Shown here: positions 43,105-54,260 of the stretch, piece by piece
Position numbering within the stretch: position 1 is the stretch's first letter
How the letters are laid out: each line of letters begins with the position of its first letter
Translations under genes and position numbers: made by a program
NCBI RefSeq assembly: GCF_047663525.1
Contig: NC_092616.1
Span: 2,765,501 to 2,829,500 of the forward strand
Length of the DNA stretch: 64,000 nucleotides
Direction of reading: 5' to 3'
From: Anas platyrhynchos
Lineage: Eukaryota > Chordata > Aves > Anseriformes > Anatidae
The notes under the pieces: model-generated
The model's database searches: none
What the model was told of the DNA's origin: nothing
Seen by the model: the letters and a program-made list of their open reading frames with translations, nothing else

Positions 43105-44164
43105 TTAAGTCATTTCTGGAAAAAAGAGGGGAAATTTGTCACTCTTCAGAAGCATCCATGAAATCACTTTCCTAATAGCCCACTTGAGCTCCCTGTTTCT
43201 CATGCTGTAGATGAGGGGGTTCAATGTTGGAGGCATCACCGAGTACAGAACTGCCATCACCAGGTTAAGGGAAGAAGAGGACATGGAGGGGGGCTTCAGG
43301 TAGACAAAAAGGGCAGTGCTGATAAACAGGGAGACTACAAACAGGTGAGGGAGGCATGTGGAAAAGGCTTTGTGTTGCCCCTGCTCTGAGGGCATCCTCA
43401 GCACAGCCCTGAAGATCTACACATAGGACAGCAGGATGAATACAAAACACACCAAAAAAACAACAATACTAAACATGAGGAGCCCAATTTCCCCTATGTA
43501 GGAGTCAGAACAAGAGAGCTTGAAGATCTGAACATAAGAAAAAAGAATGAAAACAAAGCACACGGATGCTAACCAGACACCCAAAAACTATTCAGGTAAG
43601 AGATCTTGAGGATCTACGGGATCTCACAGAAGAACTGGTCCATGGCATTACCTTGGCAGAGGGGAAGTGAAAATGTATTGGCTGTGTGCAGCAGAGCATA
43701 GAGGTATAGAGAAGCCCACTGCCCCAGGCAGCTGCTACTATCTGGGCACAAGCTCTGCTGCCCAGGAGAGTCCTGTAGTGCAGAGGCTTGCAGATGGCAG
43801 CATAGCGGTTGTAGGCCATGACAGTGAGAATAAAATACTCTGCTGACATCAGAAAGGGAAAAAGAAAGACCTGTGCAGCACATCCTGCATAGCAAATGGC
43901 CCTGGTGTTCCAGAGGGAATTGGCCATGGCTTTGGGGATAGTGGTGGAGATGGCTCCTAGGTCAAGGAGGGCGAGGTTGAGGAGGAAGAAGTACATGGGG
44001 GTGTGGAGGCGGTGGTTGCAGGCTACGGCGGTGAGGATGAGGCCGTTGCCCAGGAGGGCAGCCAGGTAGATGCCCAGGAAGAATGCGAAGTGCAGGAGCT
44101 GCAGCTCACGCATGTCTGCGAATGCCAGGAGGAGGAACTCGTTGATGGAGCTGTTGTTGGACAT
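43105..44164 (-). pseudogene. Olfactory receptor pseudogene with duplicated TM5
   Basis: Starts MSNNSSINEF at 44164 and reads through TM3 as a family-14-like OR (FLFPFLMSAEYFILT as in the 33966 type; NRY for DRY). Near 43700 an extra short repeat shifts the frame. After the second extracellular loop the TM5 segment occurs twice. The first (43530-43610) is of the 33966 type (SFWV...ASVCFVF). The second (43411-43529) is of the 49360 type (KLSCSDSYIGEIGLL). The body then resumes to the end in the 33966 type (KAFSTC, PLIYSMRN, tail KFPLFFPEMT). Several stops and small deletions accompany this. Upstream acceptor CTGTGGCCAG (AG 44189-44188). Non-functional. Confidence 0.92.
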
Positions 44165-44169
44165 TTGCT

Positions 44170-44740
44170 AGTTCTAGGCATGGGGTCCTGGCCACAGAGG
44201 TAAAAGACAGTAAGGAAGTACAACAGAATTATCTGATAAGAACTAATTCAATTTCAGAGTATTAATCATATATTTTGCAGGTCCCTTTCTTGAGTTGTGA
44301 CTGATGCTGCCTGAGGGTGACCCTGGGAGTAGGACATTCTACTGTGGGCAGTGTTGTAGTCAGTCCTCACCTATAATAATAAGGAAAGGGGAATGTGGTA
44401 ATCACAAATAAAATTCACTCCTCATATCAGGTTATTATCCATGTTGCCTTTCCAAATTCACCCAACTGCAGAGCAGGGCTCTCCAGATTTCATTTCTGTA
44501 TACTGTCATTCCTGCTGCTCCAAGCGAAACCTTGTGGCTCCACAGAGTCAAATGGACTGTACCTTTAGTGCAGAGTGTTCCTTCAGAGGGGACAGCCAGT
44601 CTGTCCATAAAGGCTGCTCTCTTCTGCTGGCATTTCTATGAGCTGTGGGATAATTACACTCACATGTTCATCTGAAAAATAGCAGGGCACTGCTGAATCC
44701 ATGCTCAAAACGCACATCTCCAGCCCCTTCATCCTGTCCG
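44170..44740 (-). other. OR upstream flank, reverse copy of the 3.5-4.05 kb type
   Basis: GCCAGCAGAAGAG and TTTATGGACAG words near 44600-44640 match 3595-3640 in reverse. The sequence breaks at about 44740, before the LTR at 44940, so the exon-1 region of this pseudogene is gone. Confidence 0.55.
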
Positions 44741-44939
44741 CATACTCCCTGTGGTGTAAATGCCTAAAGTAACTAGGAAAATAAAACTAACTTTCGCATT
44801 TTTAAGGAAAAGGTACAGCATTGAAGAGGCTTTCAGGGTGGGGCATAACTGCATTATCTGAGCGTTCCCTAGGCTCCCAACCTTAGATGCTATCGTGCTG
44901 GGGAAACTTGGTGTGCTAGCCCTAAGGAACAGCACGGAG

Positions 44940-45840
44940 CGTGGAGTGGAGTGGAGACACCACGGCTAGGCTCTGTAATCAGGTGGGGCCTTGACTGTTC
45001 TTGTGCACAAGCTGCACTTTTTGCCACCCTGAGCCAAAGACCTGTCATGTTTTGACAAATGCTGTACCCTAGTGTACTTTTTGCTCATTATAATATCATT
45101 ATAATACCAAAACACACCTCCATCCCAAAAGCTACCCGCCTCCAAGGTGCGACCACCCCTCACTGAGCATGCACTCTGAATTTCTCGAAGCCTATTACTT
45201 TAAACGGAGACGGGAAAACTTTACACCAATCATAACTAAGATATGCTTGACTAGAGCCACTCAAGCTCCACCTAAAAGATAGAAAATAATATAAATTGGC
45301 CCAAGAGAGAGGGGATGTTAGGGAAGATACCACCGTCAGGGGAGATACCATCCCGAGGAAATACAACATCCTTAGGACCTCCTGACTCCTGGGATCAGTC
45401 AACTGGCTGAGCCTCTCTTCCCCCCCCCCCCATTGGGACGCCTTTGGGTGAGATCTGAATACTTGCTTATAAATCTCTATAGAGTCTTTGATCCTTTTAA
45501 TGCGTTTATTTCTAGGGTGCTCACCTGTAACATCTGTAACACCTGTAACATCTATAACACCTGTGTATTTCATGCATACTAGCTTGCTTTCGCAGACAGT
45601 TACTATCATTGGCAATCCAAAAGAACCTGATTATCTGTTGCTGTAATAAACCATACTTGATTGCATTGTGATAGCTCTCATTAAGTGCAACTAGGATGAG
45701 GGTGGTTATCCGTGATAGTTCAGTGTTCTGAATCTAACGAGACCCACAGATGGTTAATGTGTTTTTGGTGAATGTCTGACTGGTTCAGTACTCTGAATTC
45801 GACCGGGCCTGTAATAGTTAATCAGCTACACCCCTTAATG
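44940..45840 (+). mobile_element. LTR of another avian ERV type
   Basis: Contains AATGCTGTACCCTAGTGTAC, CTGTAATAAACCATACTTGA (poly(A) signal) and repeated GTTCAGTRYTCTGAATYYRAC segments near the 3' end. I recognise it as a common avian LTR but cannot name the family. It ends near 45840, where a gag fragment of a different ERV begins. A C12 run lies at 45421. Boundaries approximate. Confidence 0.6.
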
Positions 45841-45849
45841 CGACAGGGA

Positions 45850-46180
45850 GCTGTGAGATGTGTGAAAAGATTTCAGCCATCATCTAGGCCAGCACATTGT
45901 CACCTGGCTGCTCCGATACTGGGATAACAGGGCCGGTAGCCTGGAATTAGAGGGCAGGGAAGCCAAGCAGCTGGGATTCCTCTCCAGGGAAGGGGGCATT
46001 GACAAAGCAATTGCAAAGGGGGCACAAATCCTCCCTCTCTTGAGATAATTCCTGTCACGTGTAAAGGAAAGGTATCCCTTCAAGGAAGATGTTGTATGTC
46101 ACCCAGGCAAATGGACAACCAGGGAGAGAGGCAGCCCGTATCTGATGGAATTGGCCATGCTGGAGGTGATTTATGGTGAT
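45850..46180 (+). mobile_element. ERV gag fragment, ERVL-like
   Basis: Shares AGCACATTGTCAC.TGGCTGC, CCTGGAATTAGAGGGCAG and GAAGCCAAGCAGCTGGGAT with the gag region at 11985-12090. Further on the reading includes RYPFKEDVVCHPGKWTTRER. Old, broken fossil, ending near 46180. Confidence 0.7.
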
Positions 46181-46490
46181 TTATGCACATTCAACAGTTT
46201 CCTACCTTGCCCGGTGCCTCAAAGGATCCTTCAATTGTGGGGTTGCTGAGGGTCAAAGTGCCAGTAATTACCCAAATGGTGCACCAGTGGCAATATGGTA
46301 CCACCCAAGATTCCCTGATTCCCATATATATGCTGATTCATTAACTGGAGAGCCAAGGACTGATCAGCAAAATTTGTTCACCTTTAAAAATCCCATAGGG
46401 TCAGTACATACATGTCATGGAGATCTGAGACTAACGGTGGAGTATTGTGTCAAGAATAAAGTCACACCAAATTCAATAGATCATCTATAG
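46173..46490 (+). other. Unrecognised 105-codon open frame
   Basis: Directly follows the gag fragment. Balanced composition with Cys and aromatic residues (WYHPRFPDSHIYADS, CHGDLRLTVEYCVKNK). No family recognised and no splice or promoter evidence. It could be further ERV-derived sequence or chance. Confidence 0.25.
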
Positions 46491-46494
46491 TCTT

Positions 46495-46990
46495 CTCTCA
46501 TAGTCCTAGCTCTAAGAGCATTTAAACGATCTCTTACAGCACCTGAATGCTGCTCTCTGATCCCTTCCTGTGATCATAAGGAGCCAGTACCTCCAGGCCA
46601 GGACACTCTCCTTGTACCCTTGGATGCAGGCCCCTAGGTCCCATGGACTGTTAAGGGTGTCATTTGCAAAGTAACCACGGATTTTTTCCCCACCCACCAC
46701 CTGTTGTAGCCCTGCAGAGTCCTGCCTCAAGGCACAAAGAGCAGGGAGACCTTGCTGGTGAAAGCTGAGGCCCTGTGGAGATGTCTGAGACACAACAGCC
46801 ATTACAGCCAAGGGTGGTGTAGAAAAGAAAGGAAAAAGAGAAGATTTAAAAGAGAACAGTATAGGTTTAGCCCTCCCTGTGACACATGACTCCTTTTGCT
46901 CTGCTGACAGCCTCTGAACAGCTCCTGCCTGTCCTCCATCTCCACTAAGGAGCTATTGTGGCTCAGTAATTCACAGGAAAGTGCCTATGT
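46495..46990. other. Unassigned interval
   Basis: No gene or repeat recognised. Confidence 0.35.
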
Positions 46991-46999
46991 TGTGGACAC

Positions 47000-48700
47000 C
47001 TGAACTGAGGCCTGAGGAATCCCAGCTCCTGTGGGTCTGTGGCAGATATGGGAGGGAGCTGAGATCCCTTTCCAGCCCCAGGAAGAACAACCAGCATGAG
47101 ATGCCTTGACTGCCTGCTGAATTCTTTCCTTAAGTGGGGATGAAGGAGATCAGTCCCTGACCATGACTTCATGCCAAAGTAATACTGGGACAAGAAGATG
47201 TGATTGTTACACTTAATTGGTTTTCTGTAAGGAGAAATGACACTGGTGTGAAGAAGTGTGTGTGCCATGTGAGGAGGGGAACCCAAGGGCCTCTGCCGCC
47301 TGCCAGGCTCAGCACTCAGCCTGCCCGGGGAGCTGCCCAGGGCGCTGCGGGGAGAAGCTGTGGGGTGGAAGGAGCCCCCCCGGCAGGGCAGGGTCCTGCT
47401 GCTGGCAGGAGGCTGCTCCCTTTGGCATGCTGCTTACACATCCACAGCACACCAAGGAGACTTCCAAGAGGGTGTTACTAAGAATACAGGCAAGGGATGA
47501 CAGCTTTTAGATGAGGACCTTGGAAAGTCGGTCGTTTTTGTTTCCTCCAAAGGGAAAATGAACTGGCACTGTCAGGTGTAAATACAGCACTAAGATCCTC
47601 ATCAGGAGAAATCAGCACATCTGCCAGGTACCACATAATGGTCTACTACGCACTGCGCTGCCTAAAGACCTCACAAGCATCACCTTTGCTGGACACATCT
47701 GGGTTTGTCTGAGCTGCTCTTGTGCACCTGCAAGCAGGGAGATGCTTTTGTTCACTCCCCTGCTGCCAGGGGGTATCTGCAGGGCAAAACTGTGCGAACA
47801 GGGGCTGGGCTGGGGTCTGTGAGTGATGACAAGAAGGAGACGTGGGAAGCAGCTACTGGAAGGGACAGCTGCGGGCAGCAGAGACACTGGCAGAGAAGGA
47901 GAGGGATCTTGTAACAGAAATGCTGTGGTGGGTGAACTTTGGCTGCTCCCTGTCTGTCCCTCCCATGCAGATGCTGTCCTCTGAGCAAGCCCCCTCATTC
48001 TCCTCTCCCCCCAAGCAGAGCCTCTGCCTTCAAGGCCGTGGGGCCCAGGCCATGAGCTGCCTCCTCTACAGCCACAGCTCCCGCAGAGCTAAGCTCCATC
48101 TCCCCTGACATGGGCTGGTTTCACTCTGTGGATCAAAGAGGCTCGGAGTTACAGCCCTGTGACTTTGCTGTCTGGGGGTGGCGTGAACAGCTGCAGAGGG
48201 AGAAGGCTTTCTTGAGTGTCTGGCTGTCTCCTCTCAGCAGGAGGAAGACGGTACATTTCCTTCTTTTTGCATTTGTGTGCACCGCTCCTGTTCTCGCTGT
48301 GGCACTTTCTGGCAATAACAGTGCTGATGGGGGATGTTAAGCTCCTGTTCTGGCACTGCCCCTGTCCCGGAGGTGTTTTCCTTGGACACAGGTGCCCAAG
48401 TCCCCTTTGAACATTTCAAGTTCTGTGCAATGCAGTCGTTTCATTTTGGGCAATGAAGTCACTCTCCTGAGGAGATGTCAGCTTGAAGTTAGTGCTATGA
48501 AGATATCCCTGGAAAGTTGCTACAAACCCGAAGAAGGGCACAGCTTCTTTGTGCCCTTTTGCATTTCTCAGAGCCTTTATTTCAGCCACATGAATCAGGA
48601 GCCTCGTCCTGTCCCTCTCCTCCTTCTCCCCATAGCTGGGCAGGGAAGGAGAGGAGTTGTGCATTCACACTCAGCACAGTCCGGGCTCTTTTTCAGAGCA
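47000..48700 (+). repeat. OR upstream unit, copy 5, exon-1 part deleted
   Basis: Begins like the other copies (TTTCCAGCCCCAGGAAGAAC at 47068, ACTTAATTGGTTTTCTGTAA at 47213), then jumps at about 47285 from the 31.81 kb equivalent to the 32.42 kb equivalent (GGGCCTCTGCCGCCTGCCAG). The segment with the shared splice donor is missing. The intron-type part continues to about 48 kb with divergence. Confidence 0.65.
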
Positions 48701-49359
48701 ACCTGTGGGGGCAGTCACCCTCCAGCTGAGCATTTTGCCTCCAAGCACTGGCTTGTGTTGACACTGAGAACAACAGAAAAAGGTTTTTACTGTTTCCCAG
48801 AAGCTACAGGGGAATCTAAATCCTAAAAAGGTACAGAAGCAGACACTTCTGTTGCACCTTGTCTTGCGGAGAGCAGCGTGTGAAGTTTTACTTTCATCTA
48901 AGGGTACTTCCAAGTATTTAAAATTCCATTACCCATACAGTACCTGGATAAAGGGTGTAATAAAGAGAAACTGATGTGAAGACAGAGTGTACCTTATCAA
49001 AACAAAGAGGTATGCAGATGAGTGGGCCAATTGTGCCTTTGTGAGTTTGTTTCTGATTCTGATATCACCTGTGAAGAAGGGTAAAGAGGATGCGATGAAT
49101 CTGTCTTTCTTCCCTTACACAGGCTGATGGCCAATATGCCATCATCTCTCATGGTGGTAAATAGGGAAAACCCTCAGTGGACGTAATGCCACTCATGCAA
49201 TGCAGGGACCCAACCACTGAAAATATCTCCTTTCACATAGAGGAGATTATCAGAAAGCTCCATGAGTCCAGTGTGAGCAGGAATGTGTCCTCTAAAGTCT
49301 GTCTTAATATCTCCTTGTCTTTTCTTCCTTGGGTAATCCCGTTTATTCAGGAGGATGAG

Positions 49360-50322
49360 ATGTCCAACAGAAGCTCCATCACTGTGTTCCTCCTCCTGCC
49401 ATTCGCAGACACACAGGAGCTGCAGCTCCTGCACTTCGCGTTCTTCCTGGGCATCTACCTGGCTGCCCTCCTGGGCAACGGCCTCATCCTCACCACCATA
49501 GCCTGCGACCACCGCCTCCACACCCCAATGTACTTCTTCCTCCTCAACCTTGCCCTCCTCGATCTGGGCTGCATCTCCACCACTGTCCCCAAAGCCATGG
49601 CCAATTCCATCTGGGACACCAGGGCCATCTCCCACGCAGGATGTGCTGCACAGGTCTTTTTCTTCTTCTTTTTCTTTTCAGCAGAGTATTTTCTTCTCAC
49701 CATCATTGCCTATGACCGCTACGTTGCCATCTGCAAGCCCCTGCACTACGGGAGCCTCCTGGGCAGCAGAGCTTGTGCCCAGATGGCAGCAGCTGCCTGG
49801 GGCAGTGAGGTTCTCAATGCTCTGCTACACACTGCCAGTACATTTTCACTAACCCTCTGCAGAGGAAATACTCTGGACCAGTTCTTCTGTGAAATCCCCC
49901 AGATCCTCAAGCTCTGTTGCTCAGACTCCTACCTAAGGGAAATTGGGCTTCTCACATTTAGTGTTTTTGTGTTTTGGGGGTGTTTTGTATTCATCGTACT
50001 GTCCTATGTGCAGATCTTCAGGGCTGTGCTGAGGATGCGCTCTAAGCAGGGGCAGCACAAAGCCTTTTCCACGTGCCTCCCTCACCTGTCTGTGGTCTCC
50101 CTCTTTCTCAGCACTGCCTTTTTTGCCTACCTGAAGCCCCCCTCGCTCTCCTCTCCATCCCTGGATCTGGTGGTGGCAGTTCTGTACTCGGTGGTTCCTC
50201 CAGCAGTGAACCCCCTTATCTACAGCATGAGAAACCAGGAGCTCAAGGATGCACTGCGCAAAGTCATGAGTGGGTGTACATCAGAAGTAATGCACTGCCT
50301 GTCTTCTGCAAAGCACTCATAA
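49360..50322 (+). CDS. Olfactory receptor, family 14-like, intact
   Basis: A 320-residue odorant receptor. The frame is open from 49177, but the receptor starts at 49360 (MSNRSSITVF), in line with its paralogues. The common acceptor word TTGGGTAG reads TTGGGTAA here (49329-49336); the next usable acceptor is TTTATTCAG (AG 49349-49350), 9 nt before the ATG. OR marks: sequon N3, G39-N40, PMYFFL, C95 and C177, IAYDRYVAIC with Ile for Met, KAFSTC, PLIYSMRN. ICL3 has MRSKQG where the others have MPSEQG. TM3 opens with a run of eight Phe (QVFFFFFFFF region, SAEYFLLT). The tail ends SSAKHS. Poly(A) signal at 50445-50450 in TTTAAACAAAATAAA, shared with 15998. Probably functional, though its upstream exon appears deleted. 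Confidence 0.93.
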   Translation: MSNRSSITVFLLLPFADTQELQLLHFAFFLGIYLAALLGNGLILTTIACDHRLHTPMYFFLLNLALLDLGCISTTVPKAMANSIWDTRAISHAGCAAQVFFFFFFFSAEYFLLTIIAYDRYVAICKPLHYGSLLGSRACAQMAAAAWGSEVLNALLHTASTFSLTLCRGNTLDQFFCEIPQILKLCCSDSYLREIGLLTFSVFVFWGCFVFIVLSYVQIFRAVLRMRSKQGQHKAFSTCLPHLSVVSLFLSTAFFAYLKPPSLSSPSLDLVVAVLYSVVPPAVNPLIYSMRNQELKDALRKVMSGCTSEVMHCLSSAKHS

Positions 50323-50469
50323 TATAACTCATGATATGCCAAGCTTGTCGTTTGTTCTTTGGTGGGTTTTGTTTGTTATTAATGAGGGCAACAATGTTTT
50401 CCATATAAATTGTCATTATTGATCCTACTCACATATTTAAACAAAATAAAGGAACCTGCAGTGAAGAGT

Positions 50470-51755
50470 GTATCTGAGATTCTTTTTCTGAGAACTTTGC
50501 TGGGGGTTCCATGGTAATGCCCATGGGTGGAAATGAAGAGGAATATAGAGACCCACCATAGCAGCACTACCAGGAAGCAGCAGGGTTTTTTCTTTCCAGA
50601 GCTACTTTCATCCCATTTCCACACTCTCCTTCTGAGCCTTTTCTGTTGGCATAAGCCTGATTGTTCCTGCAGCTTGGTCACAGTACTGCTGTGTGGCAAC
50701 CCTGTGACCAATCCCATGGACAGACAACGGGCATTTCTGTGACACAGCTGGCCTCCAGAACAACATTTCCATCCCATAATGTGATTCAGCTCAGGGTAGC
50801 GCCTAGGGTTCAAGTCTTCCTTCACAGTTTCTGTCAAGAACATTGCAGTCCAGAAATGGATTCTAAAGGGGGACCTGGCTTTGCCTGTTTCTCCATGGGC
50901 TCAGGGTGAAGTGATCAGAGCCCCAGCTGGGTGTTTGAGGGCATGGGGACTCACTCAGGTGTTGCTTGTTGGTGTCCAGCACTCAGGCAGATGGTGAGGA
51001 GTCTCCAATTAACCTGCCTGGGGCACTGCAGCATGTGCTGGGACTGGTGGCAGGTGAGCATTTTTTGGAAGGAATCAGGAGCTGCCAGGAGAGCCTAGGG
51101 GAGCTGCAGGGAAAGCATGTCCCAGGGGATCATCAGAGAATGGAGCCCACAGAGCATGAGCCTGTGCCAAGTGGAGTCCCTGCAACATAAAATGCTAAAT
51201 TGGGGTGTGAGCAGGCAAAGGAGAGTCCTGCAACCCAGGGGACACAGAGGGGACAGGGAAAGAAGTCTGGTGAGTGGTTTTACCCCTACTGAAATGCTAT
51301 AGCGTGGATATAGTGCAGCACCCAAACACTTCTCATGGCACCGGAAAGAAGGCAGGCTACCTCTGAGCACCCTCGACAGCCACAGAAGAGCTGGTGTGGG
51401 AGGCAGTCAGTGGAAGAGCCCTATGAGCTGTCTCTGCCTCCCAGCCTGCCCAGCACAGCCCTGCAGAGTGCCCCTGTGTCCTGGACACCACAGGCCCCTT
51501 GCTCTGCAAAGCAGTACTACCTACTGGGGCTGTAGGGAGCATGGGGAGAGGGTGAAGGAATGGCTGGCCAGGCCAGCACAGGCATGCTCCTTCCTGGGAA
51601 AGGCTCTCTGTTGATGTGGGAAGTCCTGGGAGGAGAGTGGGGCCCCGTGTGTGTGCAGGGGATCCCTGGAAAGAGAAACCCCTGGGTACTTCTGCAGCTT
51701 GGGGCAGGCTGCCAGGGCTCAGCAGCAGCAGGAGCTGCCTGAGGAGCTCCAGGAC
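50470..51755. other. Unassigned interval
   Basis: Downstream of the OR poly(A) signal. GC-rich from 50900. No gene or repeat recognised. Confidence 0.35.
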
Positions 51756-51989
51756 CAGGGCTCTCAGCCCAGCTCAGAGAGGTGGTTTGTTCCTCCGCAG
51801 TGGGACACAGAATGGCTCAGTCAGAAGTCCAGATGTGCCTGATACAGTTGAGGCTTCAGCATGCACAGTGTGCATGTGTTGAGGTGAACCTGAGGCTGCA
51901 CAAATGCCCTCAGCCAGTGTCCATTCCTCATGCTGTGGAGGGTTGGGAGAATGAAGGCTGGTGAGCCTCATCTCAGTCCCTGTGAAGGT

Positions 51990-52070
51990 GATCACAGAAT
52001 CACAGAATCACAGAACGTTAGGGATTGGAAGGGACCTTGAAAGATCATCTAGTCCATTCCCCCAAATCTT
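51990..52070 (-). mobile_element. CR1 3' tail
   Basis: ATCACAGAATCACAGAATCA, then GGATTGGAAGGGACCTTGAA and ATCATCTAGTCCATTCCCC. Only the tail is present. Confidence 0.8.
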
Positions 52071-52439
52071 CCTCCTCCCTGTCTCCCCTGCTGCTCTCTG
52101 AATTGCTTTTGCAGTCCCTGCTTGCACAGACAACAGCCTGGTCTAAATCCTGGTCATGACGTGCAGGGTCAGCAGATTCAGGCTCTCCCAAGGCAGAGAG
52201 GCTGCAAACACCCAAAATCCTCCCCGGGGTGCCTGGTCACTGTGCTCGCAAGCTTTTCCACAGCCACCTCCAGGCACTTGAAGGAAAAAAAATAGAATTG
52301 ATGAACCTATAGGGGAGGGGAAGGAAAGGGAAGCAAAGAGAAGAGAAGGTGCCTACCTGTCTTTAGCAAGGCCTTTGGCTTTGTCTCAAAGAATTCTTAT
52401 AGCCAGAATGGTGCTATGTGTATTTAACAAATTGGTGAG

Positions 52440-52680
52440 GCCGTGGGTGTGCCTGTTTGCTGGACAATCAGGCCTAGATATCATCCATGACACATAGTGC
52501 TGTCAGTCAGTTCTTAGCATCATCCCTCAGCGATCAGCACTTGGGGCAGCTCTGCCGAATGTCATTATTGACTCTCTGAATTACCGGATGGAGCACACTT
52601 TCATATCTTTTCTGGATGGTGTCAAGCTCAGAGGAGCCCTTGATCAATCTTATCTATTTAGTCTACCTTGATCAGAAGAG
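52440..52680 (+). mobile_element. Decayed CR1-like sequence
   Basis: TGTCATTATTGACTCTCTGA, ATGGAGCACACTTTCATATC and GGATGGTGTCAAGCTCAGAG follow the CR1 order (SLN..ME.TF...FLDGVKLRGA against FADDTKLGG). Reverse partner of 38100-38300. Confidence 0.5.
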
Positions 52681-52774
52681 TTGAAGAAGATAAAAATCAG
52701 AGGTCTCTTGGAACATTTATTTGTTTATTGTGACAGATACGACACTGTGTCACCACTTGTTTCTGGTGGGGATT

Positions 52775-52965
52775 GGTAGATATCTGTGGTGCTGGAGTAG
52801 GCTGCCCAGGGAGGTTGTGGAGTCTCCTTCTCTGGAGATACTCAAGGCCTGTCTGGACACCTACCTGGGCAACCTGCTCTGGGGAACCTGCTTTGGCAGG
52901 GGGATTGAACACGATGATCTCTTGAGGTCCCTTCCAGCCCCTATAGTTCTGTGATTCTGTGAATG
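52775..52965 (+). mobile_element. CR1 3' end
   Basis: GGCTGCCCAGGGAGGTTGTG, ATACTCAAGGCCTGTCTGGA, CTTGAGGTCCCTTCCAGCCC and the tail TTCTGTGATTCTGTGAATG. Not seen at the matching place in the left arm. Confidence 0.88.
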
Positions 52966-53919
52966 ACCTGTCTTTCAGAGAGCTCTCTGAAGACATAGCA
53001 GGCAGAGGAAGAGGAAAAGAGAGAGAGGTAGAGGCAGAGATACATCTTGCATTCCTATGACCACAGTAGATCCTGCAAAGAATGATCCCATATTTGAAGC
53101 AGTAGTAGAAAATTTACTTTATAAACTAAGGGTAGAAAATTTACTTGATAATTTACTTTTTTTTTTTTTATCTCTCCAGGCCCTGGCACACAATGACGGT
53201 GCCGGGTGAATAAGTTGAGGTTTCTGGTGCCTCAGAAACTTAACAACGAGTAGGAAGCCTCTGGTCAGGTCAATCTCTGGAGCTGACAGGCCAGCAGGAG
53301 TAACAGGGCTGGGGAAAGGGCCTATGAGGTGACTGCTTCCTGAAGCATCTGCTGTGTCAGCCCTTGCCTCCTGGCTAACATCTGTGCTTTTCAGCTCACA
53401 CCCGCCAGCATCCTTGATAAGGCAGCAGAAGGCACCTGCTTGGCACACTGACTGTGAGATGCCCTCTGTCTGAGAGCCTGACAGGCCCCATGCAGGAAGA
53501 GGCCTTGGCTGTGGGTTTTCACATCCCTTCTGCCTGAGCACATGGTGGGACAGCAATGGGCACACAACTTGGTTACGTCTACCTGAGAAACTGGAAGGCC
53601 AGCAGGAGGCATGTGTCTTGGAAGATCCTGGTGAGGATTCTCTGGTGGTGGGAAATAGCAGGAGAGAGTCACAAGTGGGACAAAGTGCTGCTTGGCAGGT
53701 GAAGAGTGGGAATGAGGAGGAGGAAATGTCACTGAAAGGGTAGTGCTGTGGGACCTGACATCACCCAGAAGGAGTCTATGGTCAGCCCATGCCAGTGTGT
53801 TTCAAAGGACAGCCAGGGAGGGTGGGGAGACCTCAGTGAAAGTAAGGAAATGCCAGGGTGAGAGCAAAGTGGAAAAGTGAAGTGCATGCCTGTAGCCTGC
53901 AGGGAGAAAAGGACAAGAA

Positions 53920-54260
53920 TTGGACAGTGCAGGACAGCCTGTGGTGATGAAGACCGAGTGCACTGACAAGGCTGCAAGGCCCCAGCAGCACCAAGGTCTT
54001 TGTCCCCCTGGCTATGGCAGTTGTCTCTGCTACTGAGGCTCATGAGAACACATGCTGTGCTCATGACAATGGGGCCTTGTTGCCTCCTTGCAACCCAGTG
54101 GAGAGTCCAGCAGATGTCATAGCATTGTCCTTCACACAGCATCACACACCCCACATCCCACTGCCCCAGGAAGAGCCGTGAGCCATAGGTGAGGAACAGG
54201 ACCTCCCTGCCCAGGGGCTGGGGCCAGGACTTGGCCTTTCTGCTTCACCAAACAGACCAA
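53920..54260 (+). repeat. Low-copy block R, copy 4
   Basis: CTATGGCAGTTGTCTCTGCT, GGGGCCTTGTTGCCTCCTTG and CTGCCCCAGGAAGAGCCGTG. Partner of copy 2 within the inverted arms and homologous to copies 1 and 3. Confidence 0.6.
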
